A stretch of 64,000 bases of DNA from NCBI RefSeq assembly GCF_001426885.1, contig NZ_LMFP01000028.1, positions 73,667-137,666 of the forward strand, read 5' to 3'. The notes beneath the pieces are model-generated. The model worked only from the letters and a program-made list of their open reading frames with translations, searched no databases and was not told the origin of the DNA. The DNA is from Pelomonas sp. Root1444 (GTDB lineage: Bacteria > Pseudomonadota > Gammaproteobacteria > Burkholderiales > Burkholderiaceae_C). The position numbers were made by a program, and so were the translations under genes. Below, in pieces: positions 1 to 6,972 of the stretch. Each line of letters starts with the position of its first letter. Position 1 is the stretch's first letter.

Positions 1-531
1 AGACTGCAGGGCTGACAGCAATTGCAGTTTGATGTTGGGCTCGCCCTGGCCTACCAGATGTGCCGGACGCAGGAAGTGCACGTCGCTTTGGCCCAGCATC
101 ACATTCGAATGACCGTCCTTGCGACGGTGGGTCAGGCTGACGCTCCCGGTGTAGGGCTCAGTAAAAGCCTGGATGACCACCTGGTAGTGCCCCGAGGCCG
201 TATACCCATCCATGAAGCCACCGATGAAGCGGCGGTCGCTGAGGCCACTGACAGCAAGGTGCTGTCCGAAACGGAATATGGCGGACCTCTCGGCTTCGTC
301 GAAGTCAGCGCCCAGCGGACGGCCGTCGTACTGGAGCACCGTGACCGCCCTCAGAGGAAAGTTGGCCGACTCACGGTACTGTGAGAGCACCTTGCCGATG
401 GTCTCGGCGGACACCTGCGTGGCGACGCCATCAGGCGGAACGTCGCCGACGCCCTGTGAGAAGAGGTGGAAGGGACCTTGGACGATGGGCGCCTTGATGT
501 TCAACCAAGGCAGAAAGGCGAGCATCGGCAT
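1..531 (-). CDS. Hypothetical protein, 3' end cut by window edge
   Basis: An open frame of 177 codons starts at ATG 531 and runs off the left edge without a stop. An AGGAG sequence lies 10 bases upstream of the ATG, and the start is 18 bases after the stop of the protease gene, so this is the last visible gene of the minus-strand operon. The protein begins MPMLAFLPWLNIKAPIVQGP and contains the segment SVSLTHRRKDGHSN. I do not recognise the family. The start and coding status are well supported by frame, spacing and ribosome binding site; the function is unknown. Confidence 0.7.
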   Translation of the reverse strand, partial: MPMLAFLPWLNIKAPIVQGPFHLFSQGVGDVPPDGVATQVSAETIGKVLSQYRESANFPLRAVTVLQYDGRPLGADFDEAERSAIFRFGQHLAVSGLSDRRFIGGFMDGYTASGHYQVVIQAFTEPYTGSVSLTHRRKDGHSNVMLGQSDVHFLRPAHLVGQGEPNIKLQLLSALQS

Positions 532-549
532 GCGTGAGGTGCTCCTGAA

Positions 550-1320
550 TCAAAACGGAAGAGTTCGGGCAAGCCGCACATACAGCAGCTCGTAGCTCTC
601 GTGAATCTCAGTGATGTGGCCCACGAACTCGTAGGTCAGGATTTCAGTCTCGGCGCTGATTCGGATGGCGAACACCGGCCCGCCGCTCATGCCGCCAATG
701 GACTCGGGCACCGCCTCATGCCCGTGCGTCACCCAGAACTCGCGTTCAAACTGCGACACCAGATGGTCCTCATGGGCTGACGTGACTCGAGATGCGCCGC
801 TGCTGAAGCTTCCGAACGACAGCTCATCAAAAGACGCGGCCTTGCGCAGCGCACCAGGGAATCCACCGAAGGCGACAAAGTCGCCCTCCTTCACTTCGCC
901 CGGAGGCCACTGGCCGACCTCGTAGAAGCATGTGCCATCGAACGGTCCGCCGGGTTTGGCGATTTCCTTTACCTGCGCCTCCGTCAGCCCGATGAGCGCG
1001 TAATCCAAGCCTTTGTCCTCGGCCTTCAACTGCGCCACGGGGTTCAGCTCGCAGTTGCCGAGTTGGAAGATGCATTCGCCCTCGGCCAAGCGCTGGCGGT
1101 AGCCCTCCAGCACGTGTGAGCAAGTCAGCGCGTACGGCTGCCCGCTGATTCGGATAAGTGAAGCCGTGCCGCTGTTGACCGTCACTGGCTTCCCAGGCTG
1201 CGGCCGGGCGCCGAAGTAGGCCGGCATGGCGAACTTGAGCGGGAACTTCTCAAACTCGACGCCAGCGGGACCAGCGGCCAACGCCTTGGCTTCCTCAGGG
1301 GTCTTGGGCTTCTCCCACAC
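550..1320 (-). CDS. Trypsin-like serine protease (S1/PA-clan fold)
   Basis: The 256-aa protein carries a recognisable catalytic triad in trypsin order: His in ALTCSHVL, Asp in GLDYALIGL and Ser in GGMSGGPVF. No signal peptide or membrane segment is visible, so it probably acts in the cytoplasm. Bacterial cytoplasmic trypsin-like domains of this kind are often regulatory or defence-associated peptidases; the substrate here is unknown. The start is a GTG at 1320, 11 bases after the upstream stop; a later ATG inside the protein (MPAYFGARP) is an alternative. It is co-transcribed with the HEPN-like gene upstream and the partial gene downstream. Confidence 0.75.
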   Translation of the reverse strand: MWEKPKTPEEAKALAAGPAGVEFEKFPLKFAMPAYFGARPQPGKPVTVNSGTASLIRISGQPYALTCSHVLEGYRQRLAEGECIFQLGNCELNPVAQLKAEDKGLDYALIGLTEAQVKEIAKPGGPFDGTCFYEVGQWPPGEVKEGDFVAFGGFPGALRKAASFDELSFGSFSSGASRVTSAHEDHLVSQFEREFWVTHGHEAVPESIGGMSGGPVFAIRISAETEILTYEFVGHITEIHESYELLYVRLARTLPF

Positions 1321-1331
1321 GTGGCTGCGCC

Positions 1332-2735
1332 TTACTTGGCCGGCCCTTCAGGACCATCTGCTCCAGATGAGGCGGGCACCCCATCCGCCGCACCTGCTGT
1401 TGCCGCCGCGGCGGCCGCCTGCGCCTTGCGCTGCCGGAACTGTTCCAACGCCATCGCGACCATCTTCTCCGGCGCCTGGGGAATGATGTTCATGGGAATG
1501 ACAACCTCACAAGGCACGGGGTCGACACCGTCGACGCAGAGCTCGACCAACCTGTTCCCAATCACGCTGTGGAAATAGCGCGTGAAGTGTTCGACTTCCG
1601 CCTCTGTGACTTCGTTGAACTGCTGAGTCAGCCCACCCTCCTCCAGCAGCGTATGAACCCGCCCGTTTGCGAAATCCACAGCAAAGCGCAGCACCAGGGT
1701 CTCGCGCTCGCTGACAGCAAGGAAGAAGACCACGCCGGGCTCATAGGCCTCGGCCGCAAGCTTCATGTTGCGCATGCATTCGGGAGCCTCATCCGGCCAC
1801 AGGCGTACGGAGACCTTGTTGTTCTCTAGCGGACCAAGCGCGGCAGGGTCGTCCACCTCTTCGCCGGCCTGCAGCCGGGCGAGGGTTTCCGCCGGAAGCA
1901 GTGAGTGCCACGGTGTCGTGCGGTCACGCTTCTCGTAGAGTTCCATTTCGTCGGGCACGCCGGCCTCGACCTTGATGTACCGGCTCGCAAGCCCGGCAAT
2001 GACATCAAGGTCCTCGGCGATGCGGCGGCGGTCTGCTGGAATGTCCGGGTCGACGATGGCCCCATTCAGACTGGCATGGGCCACAGCACAACGACCCGAA
2101 TCGAACAGGTGCTTGCTGACATCGACACCCTGCCCTTTCAGTTCCACCACCCGCTTCGCGGCGTCGCCATCCAGCAAATCAAGATTGGCGCCAATCCAGG
2201 CCACGCGGTCCTTGGAGTTGAACTGCGACTCGACGACCTTGAAGAAGCTCAGGAACGAGTAGGGCTCATGGATATGCCGCAGGCGCCTGCCCTCGCGCAT
2301 AAAGGCCAAGGCTTTCCGCACCTGGTCGTCTCGGATGACGGGCATGTAGTTGCAGTCAAAGAACTTCGTGCCGTCGAGCGTGGTTGTGAAGGTATCGCGC
2401 GAGCCGTATCGCACAGGCCCAGAGCCCCAGACGCTGCCCGTCACGTCGACATGCCCTCCTTTGAACCACCCAAGCACCGACGCGAAAAGATAGGCGCGCG
2501 TCTTTGCGACGTCCAGGTCACCGCGGGAACAAGGCGTTGAGATGCAGGGCGACTGGTTTTCTTCGCCGGCCTTCTTGCCGCGCAACACGTATTCGTGGCC
2601 GTCGTACAGCACCCAGACATCTTCTTGGGGCCAAGGAATCGACGAGGCCACCCCGACGGTCAGCCAGCCTTGCTTCGACCGGAGCTTCGCCTGCGCGGCG
2701 TCCCCGTGAAGATGCGGGACGTAAGGCGTCTGCAT
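1332..2735 (-). CDS. HEPN-like protein of unknown function, 467 aa
   Basis: ATG 2735 (MQTPYVPHLHGDAAQAKL) is preferred over an upstream in-frame start, because the longer version would run 68 low-complexity codons back through the previous gene. The gap to that gene is 16 bases. Around residues 165-215 the sequence has FLSFFKVVESQFNSKDR followed by SGRCAVAHASL, in which RCAVAH fits the R-x4-6-H motif of HEPN domains (often RNases in toxin or defence systems). The C-terminus is an Ala/Gly-rich low-complexity tail. The HEPN assignment is a motif-level inference; the rest of the protein is not recognised. Confidence 0.6.
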   Translation of the reverse strand: MQTPYVPHLHGDAAQAKLRSKQGWLTVGVASSIPWPQEDVWVLYDGHEYVLRGKKAGEENQSPCISTPCSRGDLDVAKTRAYLFASVLGWFKGGHVDVTGSVWGSGPVRYGSRDTFTTTLDGTKFFDCNYMPVIRDDQVRKALAFMREGRRLRHIHEPYSFLSFFKVVESQFNSKDRVAWIGANLDLLDGDAAKRVVELKGQGVDVSKHLFDSGRCAVAHASLNGAIVDPDIPADRRRIAEDLDVIAGLASRYIKVEAGVPDEMELYEKRDRTTPWHSLLPAETLARLQAGEEVDDPAALGPLENNKVSVRLWPDEAPECMRNMKLAAEAYEPGVVFFLAVSERETLVLRFAVDFANGRVHTLLEEGGLTQQFNEVTEAEVEHFTRYFHSVIGNRLVELCVDGVDPVPCEVVIPMNIIPQAPEKMVAMALEQFRQRKAQAAAAAATAGAADGVPASSGADGPEGPAK

Positions 2736-2751
2736 CGGTGTGTTGCGCCAG

Positions 2752-3669
2752 TCAGGCCGCGAGCAATTCCTGCTCGATGACGAAGGTCGCCATGGCTGCC
2801 GCCGAGGCCAACGAACGACTGCGTAGCTCGAGCTTGTCGGCCTCAGCCTCCAGCTCCTCGAACGCCTCGCTGACCAGCGCCAGGCCGCGCTCGCTGACCA
2901 TCGGGTCCTTGTCGTCAGGTCGCTGGAGCAGCAGCTCAAATGAAATCGGTCGGTCCTCGCCGAACCAGCCCGCCGTCACGCCGTCGCGCGCTTGAGCCAG
3001 GTCCCAGAGCTTGGCCTTCGACAGCCGCACGGCGCCAGACAACACCGTCGGATGCAGCAACGCGAAGTTGGCTACAAGGTGCTCGCCTGCGAACGCCAAG
3101 CGCAGCGGCCTCGCGCCTTCCTTGACCCAGTACTTCCGGTCGAACCGGTCCGAGAAGGTAGGCTTGGCCTCAAGCACGGCTTCTCGAACCAGGCGCTCCA
3201 ACCGCGAGCCGGACATGCTGGCGCTGCGCTCTTCCCTCGCTTCATCGTCTTGCACGTTCGCCGTGGCGGCCAAGGATGAGTAGCGGCGCAAGTAGTACTC
3301 GAGCGCGTAGTCGAGGGACCGGCTGGTGGTGTGCCGCACCGGGCCCACGGCCATGCCGTCGACTGGTGACACCCACGATGCAACGCCTTCGTCGGTCATG
3401 CCGTGCTCAGCAACATGAACTTCCAGCGCCTTCAAGGAGTAGACCGCCGCCATTTCGAGCGTGCGGTAAGCATCGCCATACAGGCACCGCAGCCGGCGCA
3501 GGCTTGGCACCGGCAAGCTCTTGGTGCGCTCGGCGTCCTTGGCCAGCACCGCTACGCACAGGCGCTCGCCCGAATCAACGACAGGTTCAACATACAGCGG
3601 CAGGATGCTCACCGGCTTGAACCACTCGGGGTCCGGAAACTGCAGGGCAATGGGTTTGACTGGAATCAT
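2752..3669 (-). CDS. Hypothetical protein partnered with HipA-like kinase
   Basis: ATG 3669 (MIPVKPIALQFPDPEWFKP) gives 305 aa and begins 7 bases after the kinase stop; a TTG 30 bases upstream is less likely. The first ~70 residues include a hydrophobic stretch ERLCVAVLAKD, reminiscent of the start of DUF3037 proteins that commonly accompany HipA_2 kinases, but the resemblance is weak. The C-terminal part is acidic and helical (SEAFEELEAEADKLEL). Position and spacing make it part of the same transcript as the kinase. The function is unknown. Confidence 0.6.
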   Translation of the reverse strand: MIPVKPIALQFPDPEWFKPVSILPLYVEPVVDSGERLCVAVLAKDAERTKSLPVPSLRRLRCLYGDAYRTLEMAAVYSLKALEVHVAEHGMTDEGVASWVSPVDGMAVGPVRHTTSRSLDYALEYYLRRYSSLAATANVQDDEAREERSASMSGSRLERLVREAVLEAKPTFSDRFDRKYWVKEGARPLRLAFAGEHLVANFALLHPTVLSGAVRLSKAKLWDLAQARDGVTAGWFGEDRPISFELLLQRPDDKDPMVSERGLALVSEAFEELEAEADKLELRSRSLASAAAMATFVIEQELLAA

Positions 3670-3676
3670 GTGGCGC

Positions 3677-4468
3677 TCACGTAAGTAGGGAGACGCCAAG
3701 CGCGTCGGCCAGGAGACCCGGCACCAGGGCGCGGCGTCGCTCCACGTATAGGATGAGTTGATTCAGCTCTTGTTCGCTGACAAACAGGCCAGCCTCGCTC
3801 GCCGCAGCTGCTGCCGAAACGTCGATGGCGTTGGCCGCTGCCTGAAAGCGGTGGCACTCGTCAACGACCTCATGGCGGTGCCGCACATCGACCAACGTGC
3901 CGAAATCATTCACCAACCTGTTGGTGGTGACTGCTTCAGGCACAAGGGTGCTGATATCGCGCCGTCCACCCAGCGCAAGGTCATGGTCAATGAGCCAAAG
4001 CTTGAGCTGTTTGTCGATTAGCAGGTTGTTGGTATGCCGGTCCTCATTGGCGACCCAGGCGTCGAAGGCGACGATGTCCTTCCACTGCTTCAGCGTGACG
4101 AAGAACCACTTGATGAAGTTCGGGTCGTTGACGTTGAAGGACCGAGCCAATGAGCTGGCCGCCAGCGCCGCGGTGCCGAAGCCATAGACCTCATCGAAGG
4201 CCAGGCCCAGTTTCTCGAACAGCTCCTCGTGGTCGCGGCGTCGAATCCGCACGACGAACGCCTGCGGTACCGCCAGTTCGAGCCTGGCGGCCAACTCCAG
4301 CGCCAGAAGTTCGTTGGCAAAACGACGGCCTTCGAGCAACTTGACGTAGGCCGGCTTCGTCGAGGAGTCCAGCAAATGGACATCCCCAATCAACGTTGAG
4401 TTGACGCCAGCGCCTGATTCTTGGCGCTTGAGCTTCGCTCCGGCTGCTAGCAGTGCAATTGACGGCAT
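3677..4468 (-). CDS. HipA-like (HipA_2 family) kinase
   Basis: The 263-aa protein contains the HipA catalytic signature: the loop NEDRHTNN (consensus NxDRHxxN, with the catalytic Asp and Mg-binding Asn) at about residues 140-150 and the metal-binding LIDHDLAL just after it. The N-terminus holds a YVKLLEGRRFANELLALEL segment that fits the ATP-binding lobe and its conserved Glu. It is much shorter than E. coli HipA (~440 aa) and lacks the HipA N1 subdomain, as expected of stand-alone HipA_2 kinases. GGGAGGA lies upstream of the ATG. A 105-base gap separates it from the preceding gene. No HipB-type HTH antitoxin is adjacent. Kinase fold is likely; the target is unknown. Confidence 0.75.
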   Translation of the reverse strand: MPSIALLAAGAKLKRQESGAGVNSTLIGDVHLLDSSTKPAYVKLLEGRRFANELLALELAARLELAVPQAFVVRIRRRDHEELFEKLGLAFDEVYGFGTAALAASSLARSFNVNDPNFIKWFFVTLKQWKDIVAFDAWVANEDRHTNNLLIDKQLKLWLIDHDLALGGRRDISTLVPEAVTTNRLVNDFGTLVDVRHRHEVVDECHRFQAAANAIDVSAAAAASEAGLFVSEQELNQLILYVERRRALVPGLLADALGVSLLT

Positions 4469-4573
4469 GCGCAGAGTCCTCCCTGCGCATCAGTGTTACA
4501 CACGCTAAGGTGGAATGTCATCGTTCTACCGTCGGCGTTTTCGCTGAGCCGAAGTCCGCCCTATAGGCATACG

Positions 4574-5479
4574 TCAGGTCGCGGACGTCCGGGCTTGCCG
4601 ACGGACAACAAGCACCTGGTGCCCGTCATCGCGGCGCTCGTTCGTCGGCATGTTCAGCATCCGCGAGAGGCGTGTGTGCCCTTCAATGAGGGTGAAGCCC
4701 GGGGCCAGCTTGACCCGGTGTTCGAGCTCTAACTCTTCGCTGTGCGACAGCACCAGGATGGGAGCACCCCAAGTGCCATGCTGCCGAATCTGTTCGGCTG
4801 CCCAGTCGCCCTGCCGGCCCACGTGGTACGCGCCATGCGAGTCAGGCCCGACGTCAATGAAGCCATCGTCGTAGGCGCGGATGCGCTTCAAGTCCTGAAT
4901 AGACCAGCGCTGCAACTCAAACCGCAGGTTCTCCAGCCCGAGGAAAGCCCAACGATGCATGCTTTGATACCCATGCCGGCCAGGCCATTCGAGCAGAGCG
5001 TCGGCCGGGAAGTTCGGCAAGAACCCCTGGGCGTACCGGACATACTGGGCCCGCTGCTGCGGCGAGTCGTGATGGGAAAGCTGCCAATACAAGAACTCCC
5101 ACCGGTCCGCTTCGGGGAGGACGAAGTCCGCACCCACGGCATCTGGCACCTGCGCAAAGCGCGGCATAGCGCCAGCGAGCTCGCAGAGGGCACCGTGCAC
5201 GCTGGTGACCATCGAGACCAGCTCCCGCTGTCGTTGCTCTGGAAGCATCCGCACAAGCTGCTCAACGGTGCCTTCGTCTCCCACCGGCAGGCTGTCAGGC
5301 CAGCTGCAGAACGCGCGCTCAAGGACCGTGGCCCGCACGGCGAGTTCTGGCGGCAGTCCGTCGACTCGCAAGCCGGCCAGCGCCAGTCCTGCGTACGTCA
5401 AACGTTGCTGGAAACTCGCCGGAGACGTCAGCGACTCCAACGCTTCGCGCACTGCACTACGAGCGATTTCAAGATTCAT
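4574..5479 (-). CDS. Hypothetical protein with ParB/sulfiredoxin-like C-terminus
   Basis: The 301-aa protein is unrecognised over its first ~220 residues. The C-terminal segment from about residue 240, GAPILVLSHSEELELEHRV and then LIEGHTRLSRMLN, resembles the ParB/Srx nucleotide-binding fold, whose core motif is (I/V)xGHxR. The start overlaps the stop of the 106-aa gene by one base (TGATG), indicating translational coupling. The C-terminus is basic (VLVVRRQARTSAT). A CTPase or DNA-binding role would be an inference only. Confidence 0.55.
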   Translation of the reverse strand: MNLEIARSAVREALESLTSPASFQQRLTYAGLALAGLRVDGLPPELAVRATVLERAFCSWPDSLPVGDEGTVEQLVRMLPEQRQRELVSMVTSVHGALCELAGAMPRFAQVPDAVGADFVLPEADRWEFLYWQLSHHDSPQQRAQYVRYAQGFLPNFPADALLEWPGRHGYQSMHRWAFLGLENLRFELQRWSIQDLKRIRAYDDGFIDVGPDSHGAYHVGRQGDWAAEQIRQHGTWGAPILVLSHSEELELEHRVKLAPGFTLIEGHTRLSRMLNMPTNERRDDGHQVLVVRRQARTSAT

Positions 5480-5799
5480 CAGTCAGTGTTGTTGGCTGGG
5501 ATGAATGTGCCCAACAGCTCGGCGGCAAGCGATGTCGGAGGCACTCGGAAAGTTTCGAGCTGCCGGACAAGGTCTAGCACCTGCGCATCGAGTGGCAGGG
5601 TCAGCAAGTCCGGCGTGCCGAGGCTGTGCCTCTTGCCATCAACGAACAGGTAGGCCAACCAAAACTTGGGCTCACCAGGCCGGCAGTAGCTGAACACGAC
5701 CAGCCGCTCCACGCCCTGCCCTACGAGCGTTGGTAGCAGCGGTTCCAACGCCAGGCGTAGTTCGGCGGGCGCCTCGAGGACGATTGGTTCTGGGCTCAT
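5479..5799 (-). CDS. Hypothetical small protein, first gene of the SOS-flanked operon
   Basis: This 106-aa protein (MSPEPIVLEAPAELRLALEP) is predicted to be compact and soluble, with no motif I recognise. It is the promoter-proximal gene of the minus-strand operon that runs to the window edge, and its start lies 29 bases from the LexA box shared with the plus-strand genes. Its stop overlaps the start of the next gene by one base. Confidence 0.6.
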   Translation of the reverse strand: MSPEPIVLEAPAELRLALEPLLPTLVGQGVERLVVFSYCRPGEPKFWLAYLFVDGKRHSLGTPDLLTLPLDAQVLDLVRQLETFRVPPTSLAAELLGTFIPANNTD

Positions 5800-5816
5800 G
5801 CACTTGCCCGCCAGAA

Positions 5817-5844
5817 TTGCGGGCGTATACTGTTATTTTATACA
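5817..5844 (+). promoter_or_regulatory. Candidate sigma-70 promoter under LexA control
   Basis: A TTGCGG -35 element (5817-5822) and a TATACA -10 element (5839-5844) are separated by 16 bases. The LexA box covers the spacer and the -10. Transcription would start around 5850, leaving almost no leader before the ATG at 5854, so the first message may be leaderless. On the other strand the same stretch gives TATAAAAT, a possible -10 for the divergent operon. Both promoter calls are by eye. Confidence 0.45.
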
Positions 5845-5847
5845 GTA
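5828..5847. promoter_or_regulatory. LexA (SOS) box
   Basis: The sequence is TACTGTTATTTTATACAGTA. It has the LexA core CTGT-N8-ACAG and matches the extended E. coli-type consensus TACTG-N10-CAGTA at every conserved position, with an AT-only centre. It sits in the 54-base divergent intergenic gap between the 106-aa gene (minus strand) and the 72-aa gene (plus strand), so LexA could repress both sides. Confidence 0.85.
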
Positions 5848-5853
5848 TTTCCC

Positions 5854-6072
5854 ATGAATGCCCCGCTGCTGCCCGAAGTCTTGCTGCGTGCTGAGCCTAC
5901 CCCTCAGGCTGAGCTTGGCCTGGCCACCGAGGGCGTGCTGCGCTACGTCTGGAACAGCCAATGGGGCGACATGCTCATCGAGGTCGTTGACGGGACGATG
6001 TACGTGAACGGCGGCCGGGTTGAGCTGGCCGCGAAGCTCCGTAAGCCGGTTGCTGGAACCAACGAAGAATGA
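5854..6072 (+). CDS. Small SOS-controlled protein, 72 aa, unknown
   Basis: The ATG lies only 6 bases after the LexA box and has no clear Shine-Dalgarno sequence, consistent with leaderless translation. The protein MNAPLLPEVLLRAEPTPQ... includes WNSQWGDMLIEVVDGTMYVNGG, which looks like a small beta-rich fold. The family is not recognised. The next gene starts two bases after its stop, so the two form a unit. Regulation by DNA damage is inferred from the LexA box. Confidence 0.6.
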   Translation: MNAPLLPEVLLRAEPTPQAELGLATEGVLRYVWNSQWGDMLIEVVDGTMYVNGGRVELAAKLRKPVAGTNEE

Positions 6073-6073
6073 C

Positions 6074-6463
6074 ATGAGCGCCGCAGCAGAGCACCCAGCA
6101 CCTGACGCCGCCACGCGGGTGGCAGCGCTGCGGCGGCAGAGTGACGACCATTGGCGGTTCGCGCTGCAGGCCGACGCGCGAGGCCGCCCTTCCTATTCAG
6201 CTGCGAGTTCCGCGTACCAAGCAGGCTATTGCGCACTGCTGACCGCGCTATCGGCAGAAGAGACGAAGTCGCTGGCCGACCACCCCAGCTCGGCTGCAAC
6301 GTCTTTGGCGGCTGGCCGACTTCAACTAGACCAAGCAGACCATGCGCTTGGCGAGCGAGGCGCGGCTGGGTACTACGCCCCGAGCCCCGCTGTCTTCAGC
6401 TCATTCGACGAGTGGTTCACCTGGGCGAGGCGGGTTCGGCAGGCAGCTGGCTGGAGCGAGTGA
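6074..6463 (+). CDS. Hypothetical helical protein, 129 aa
   Basis: ATG 6074 is one base beyond the stop of the 72-aa gene (TGACATG), so translation is probably coupled. The protein is Ala-rich and helical, with segments HWRFALQADARGRPSYSAAS, AGYCALLTALSAEE and FDEWFTWARRVRQAAGW. The pattern of paired long helices is like HEPN-type or nucleotidyltransferase-substrate helical proteins, but no R-x4-6-H motif is present. It ends 6 bases before the convergent acetyltransferase stop. Function unknown. Confidence 0.6.
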   Translation: MSAAAEHPAPDAATRVAALRRQSDDHWRFALQADARGRPSYSAASSAYQAGYCALLTALSAEETKSLADHPSSAATSLAAGRLQLDQADHALGERGAAGYYAPSPAVFSSFDEWFTWARRVRQAAGWSE

Positions 6464-6469
6464 CTTGCC

Positions 6470-6934
6470 CTAGCTGCGTGGCGGAACAGGGGGACTCACC
6501 CGGCGCCGCATCTCTGCCGGATATTCATTGAAGCCAAGCGAGCGGTACAGCTCGCGGCCGGCCTCGGTCGCGCCGAGGTTGAGTTCGCAAACCCCCAGGT
6601 CTTCGCAACGCCGCAGCACCTCTTGAAGCAGCGCACGAGCGATGCCTCGCCTGCGCCAGTTCTCCAAGGTGAACACGTTCACGACGCGCGCCATCTGCCC
6701 GCCGGGGTTTGCACGCGTCGGACCCCAGTCCAGCAGCACGGCGCCGGCACCGCCCACGACCACGTCGCCGTCAACGGCGAGCACGCCAACATAGCTGCCA
6801 GCCTCTATCCGAGGGCGGACCCAAGCAGCGTATGAGGGCCGCCGCGCAGCGTCGTCCGCCCGGTAGCAACCATGCGCTGCCACCACTTCCGCGTCCGTAC
6901 CAACGGCCGGTCGAAGAGTCCAATTCAACGTCAA
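6470..6934 (-). CDS. GNAT family N-acetyltransferase
   Basis: The 154-aa protein has the length and motif order of a single GNAT domain. The acetyl-CoA pyrophosphate-binding motif is NWRRRGIARALLQEVLRRCE (about residues 90-110; consensus Q/RxxGxG/A), preceded by the beta-4 strand ARVVNVFTLE. The terminal ELYRSLGFNEYPAEMRRRV is the usual motif B region. The substrate cannot be predicted. It is transcribed in the same direction as, and 38 bases downstream of, the Cus operon. Confidence 0.85.
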   Translation of the reverse strand: MTLNWTLRPAVGTDAEVVAAHGCYRADDAARRPSYAAWVRPRIEAGSYVGVLAVDGDVVVGGAGAVLLDWGPTRANPGGQMARVVNVFTLENWRRRGIARALLQEVLRRCEDLGVCELNLGATEAGRELYRSLGFNEYPAEMRRRVSPPVPPRS

Positions 6935-6972
6935 TTTCCCCAGAGGTCTTGATATGCCGAGAATCGACGAAT

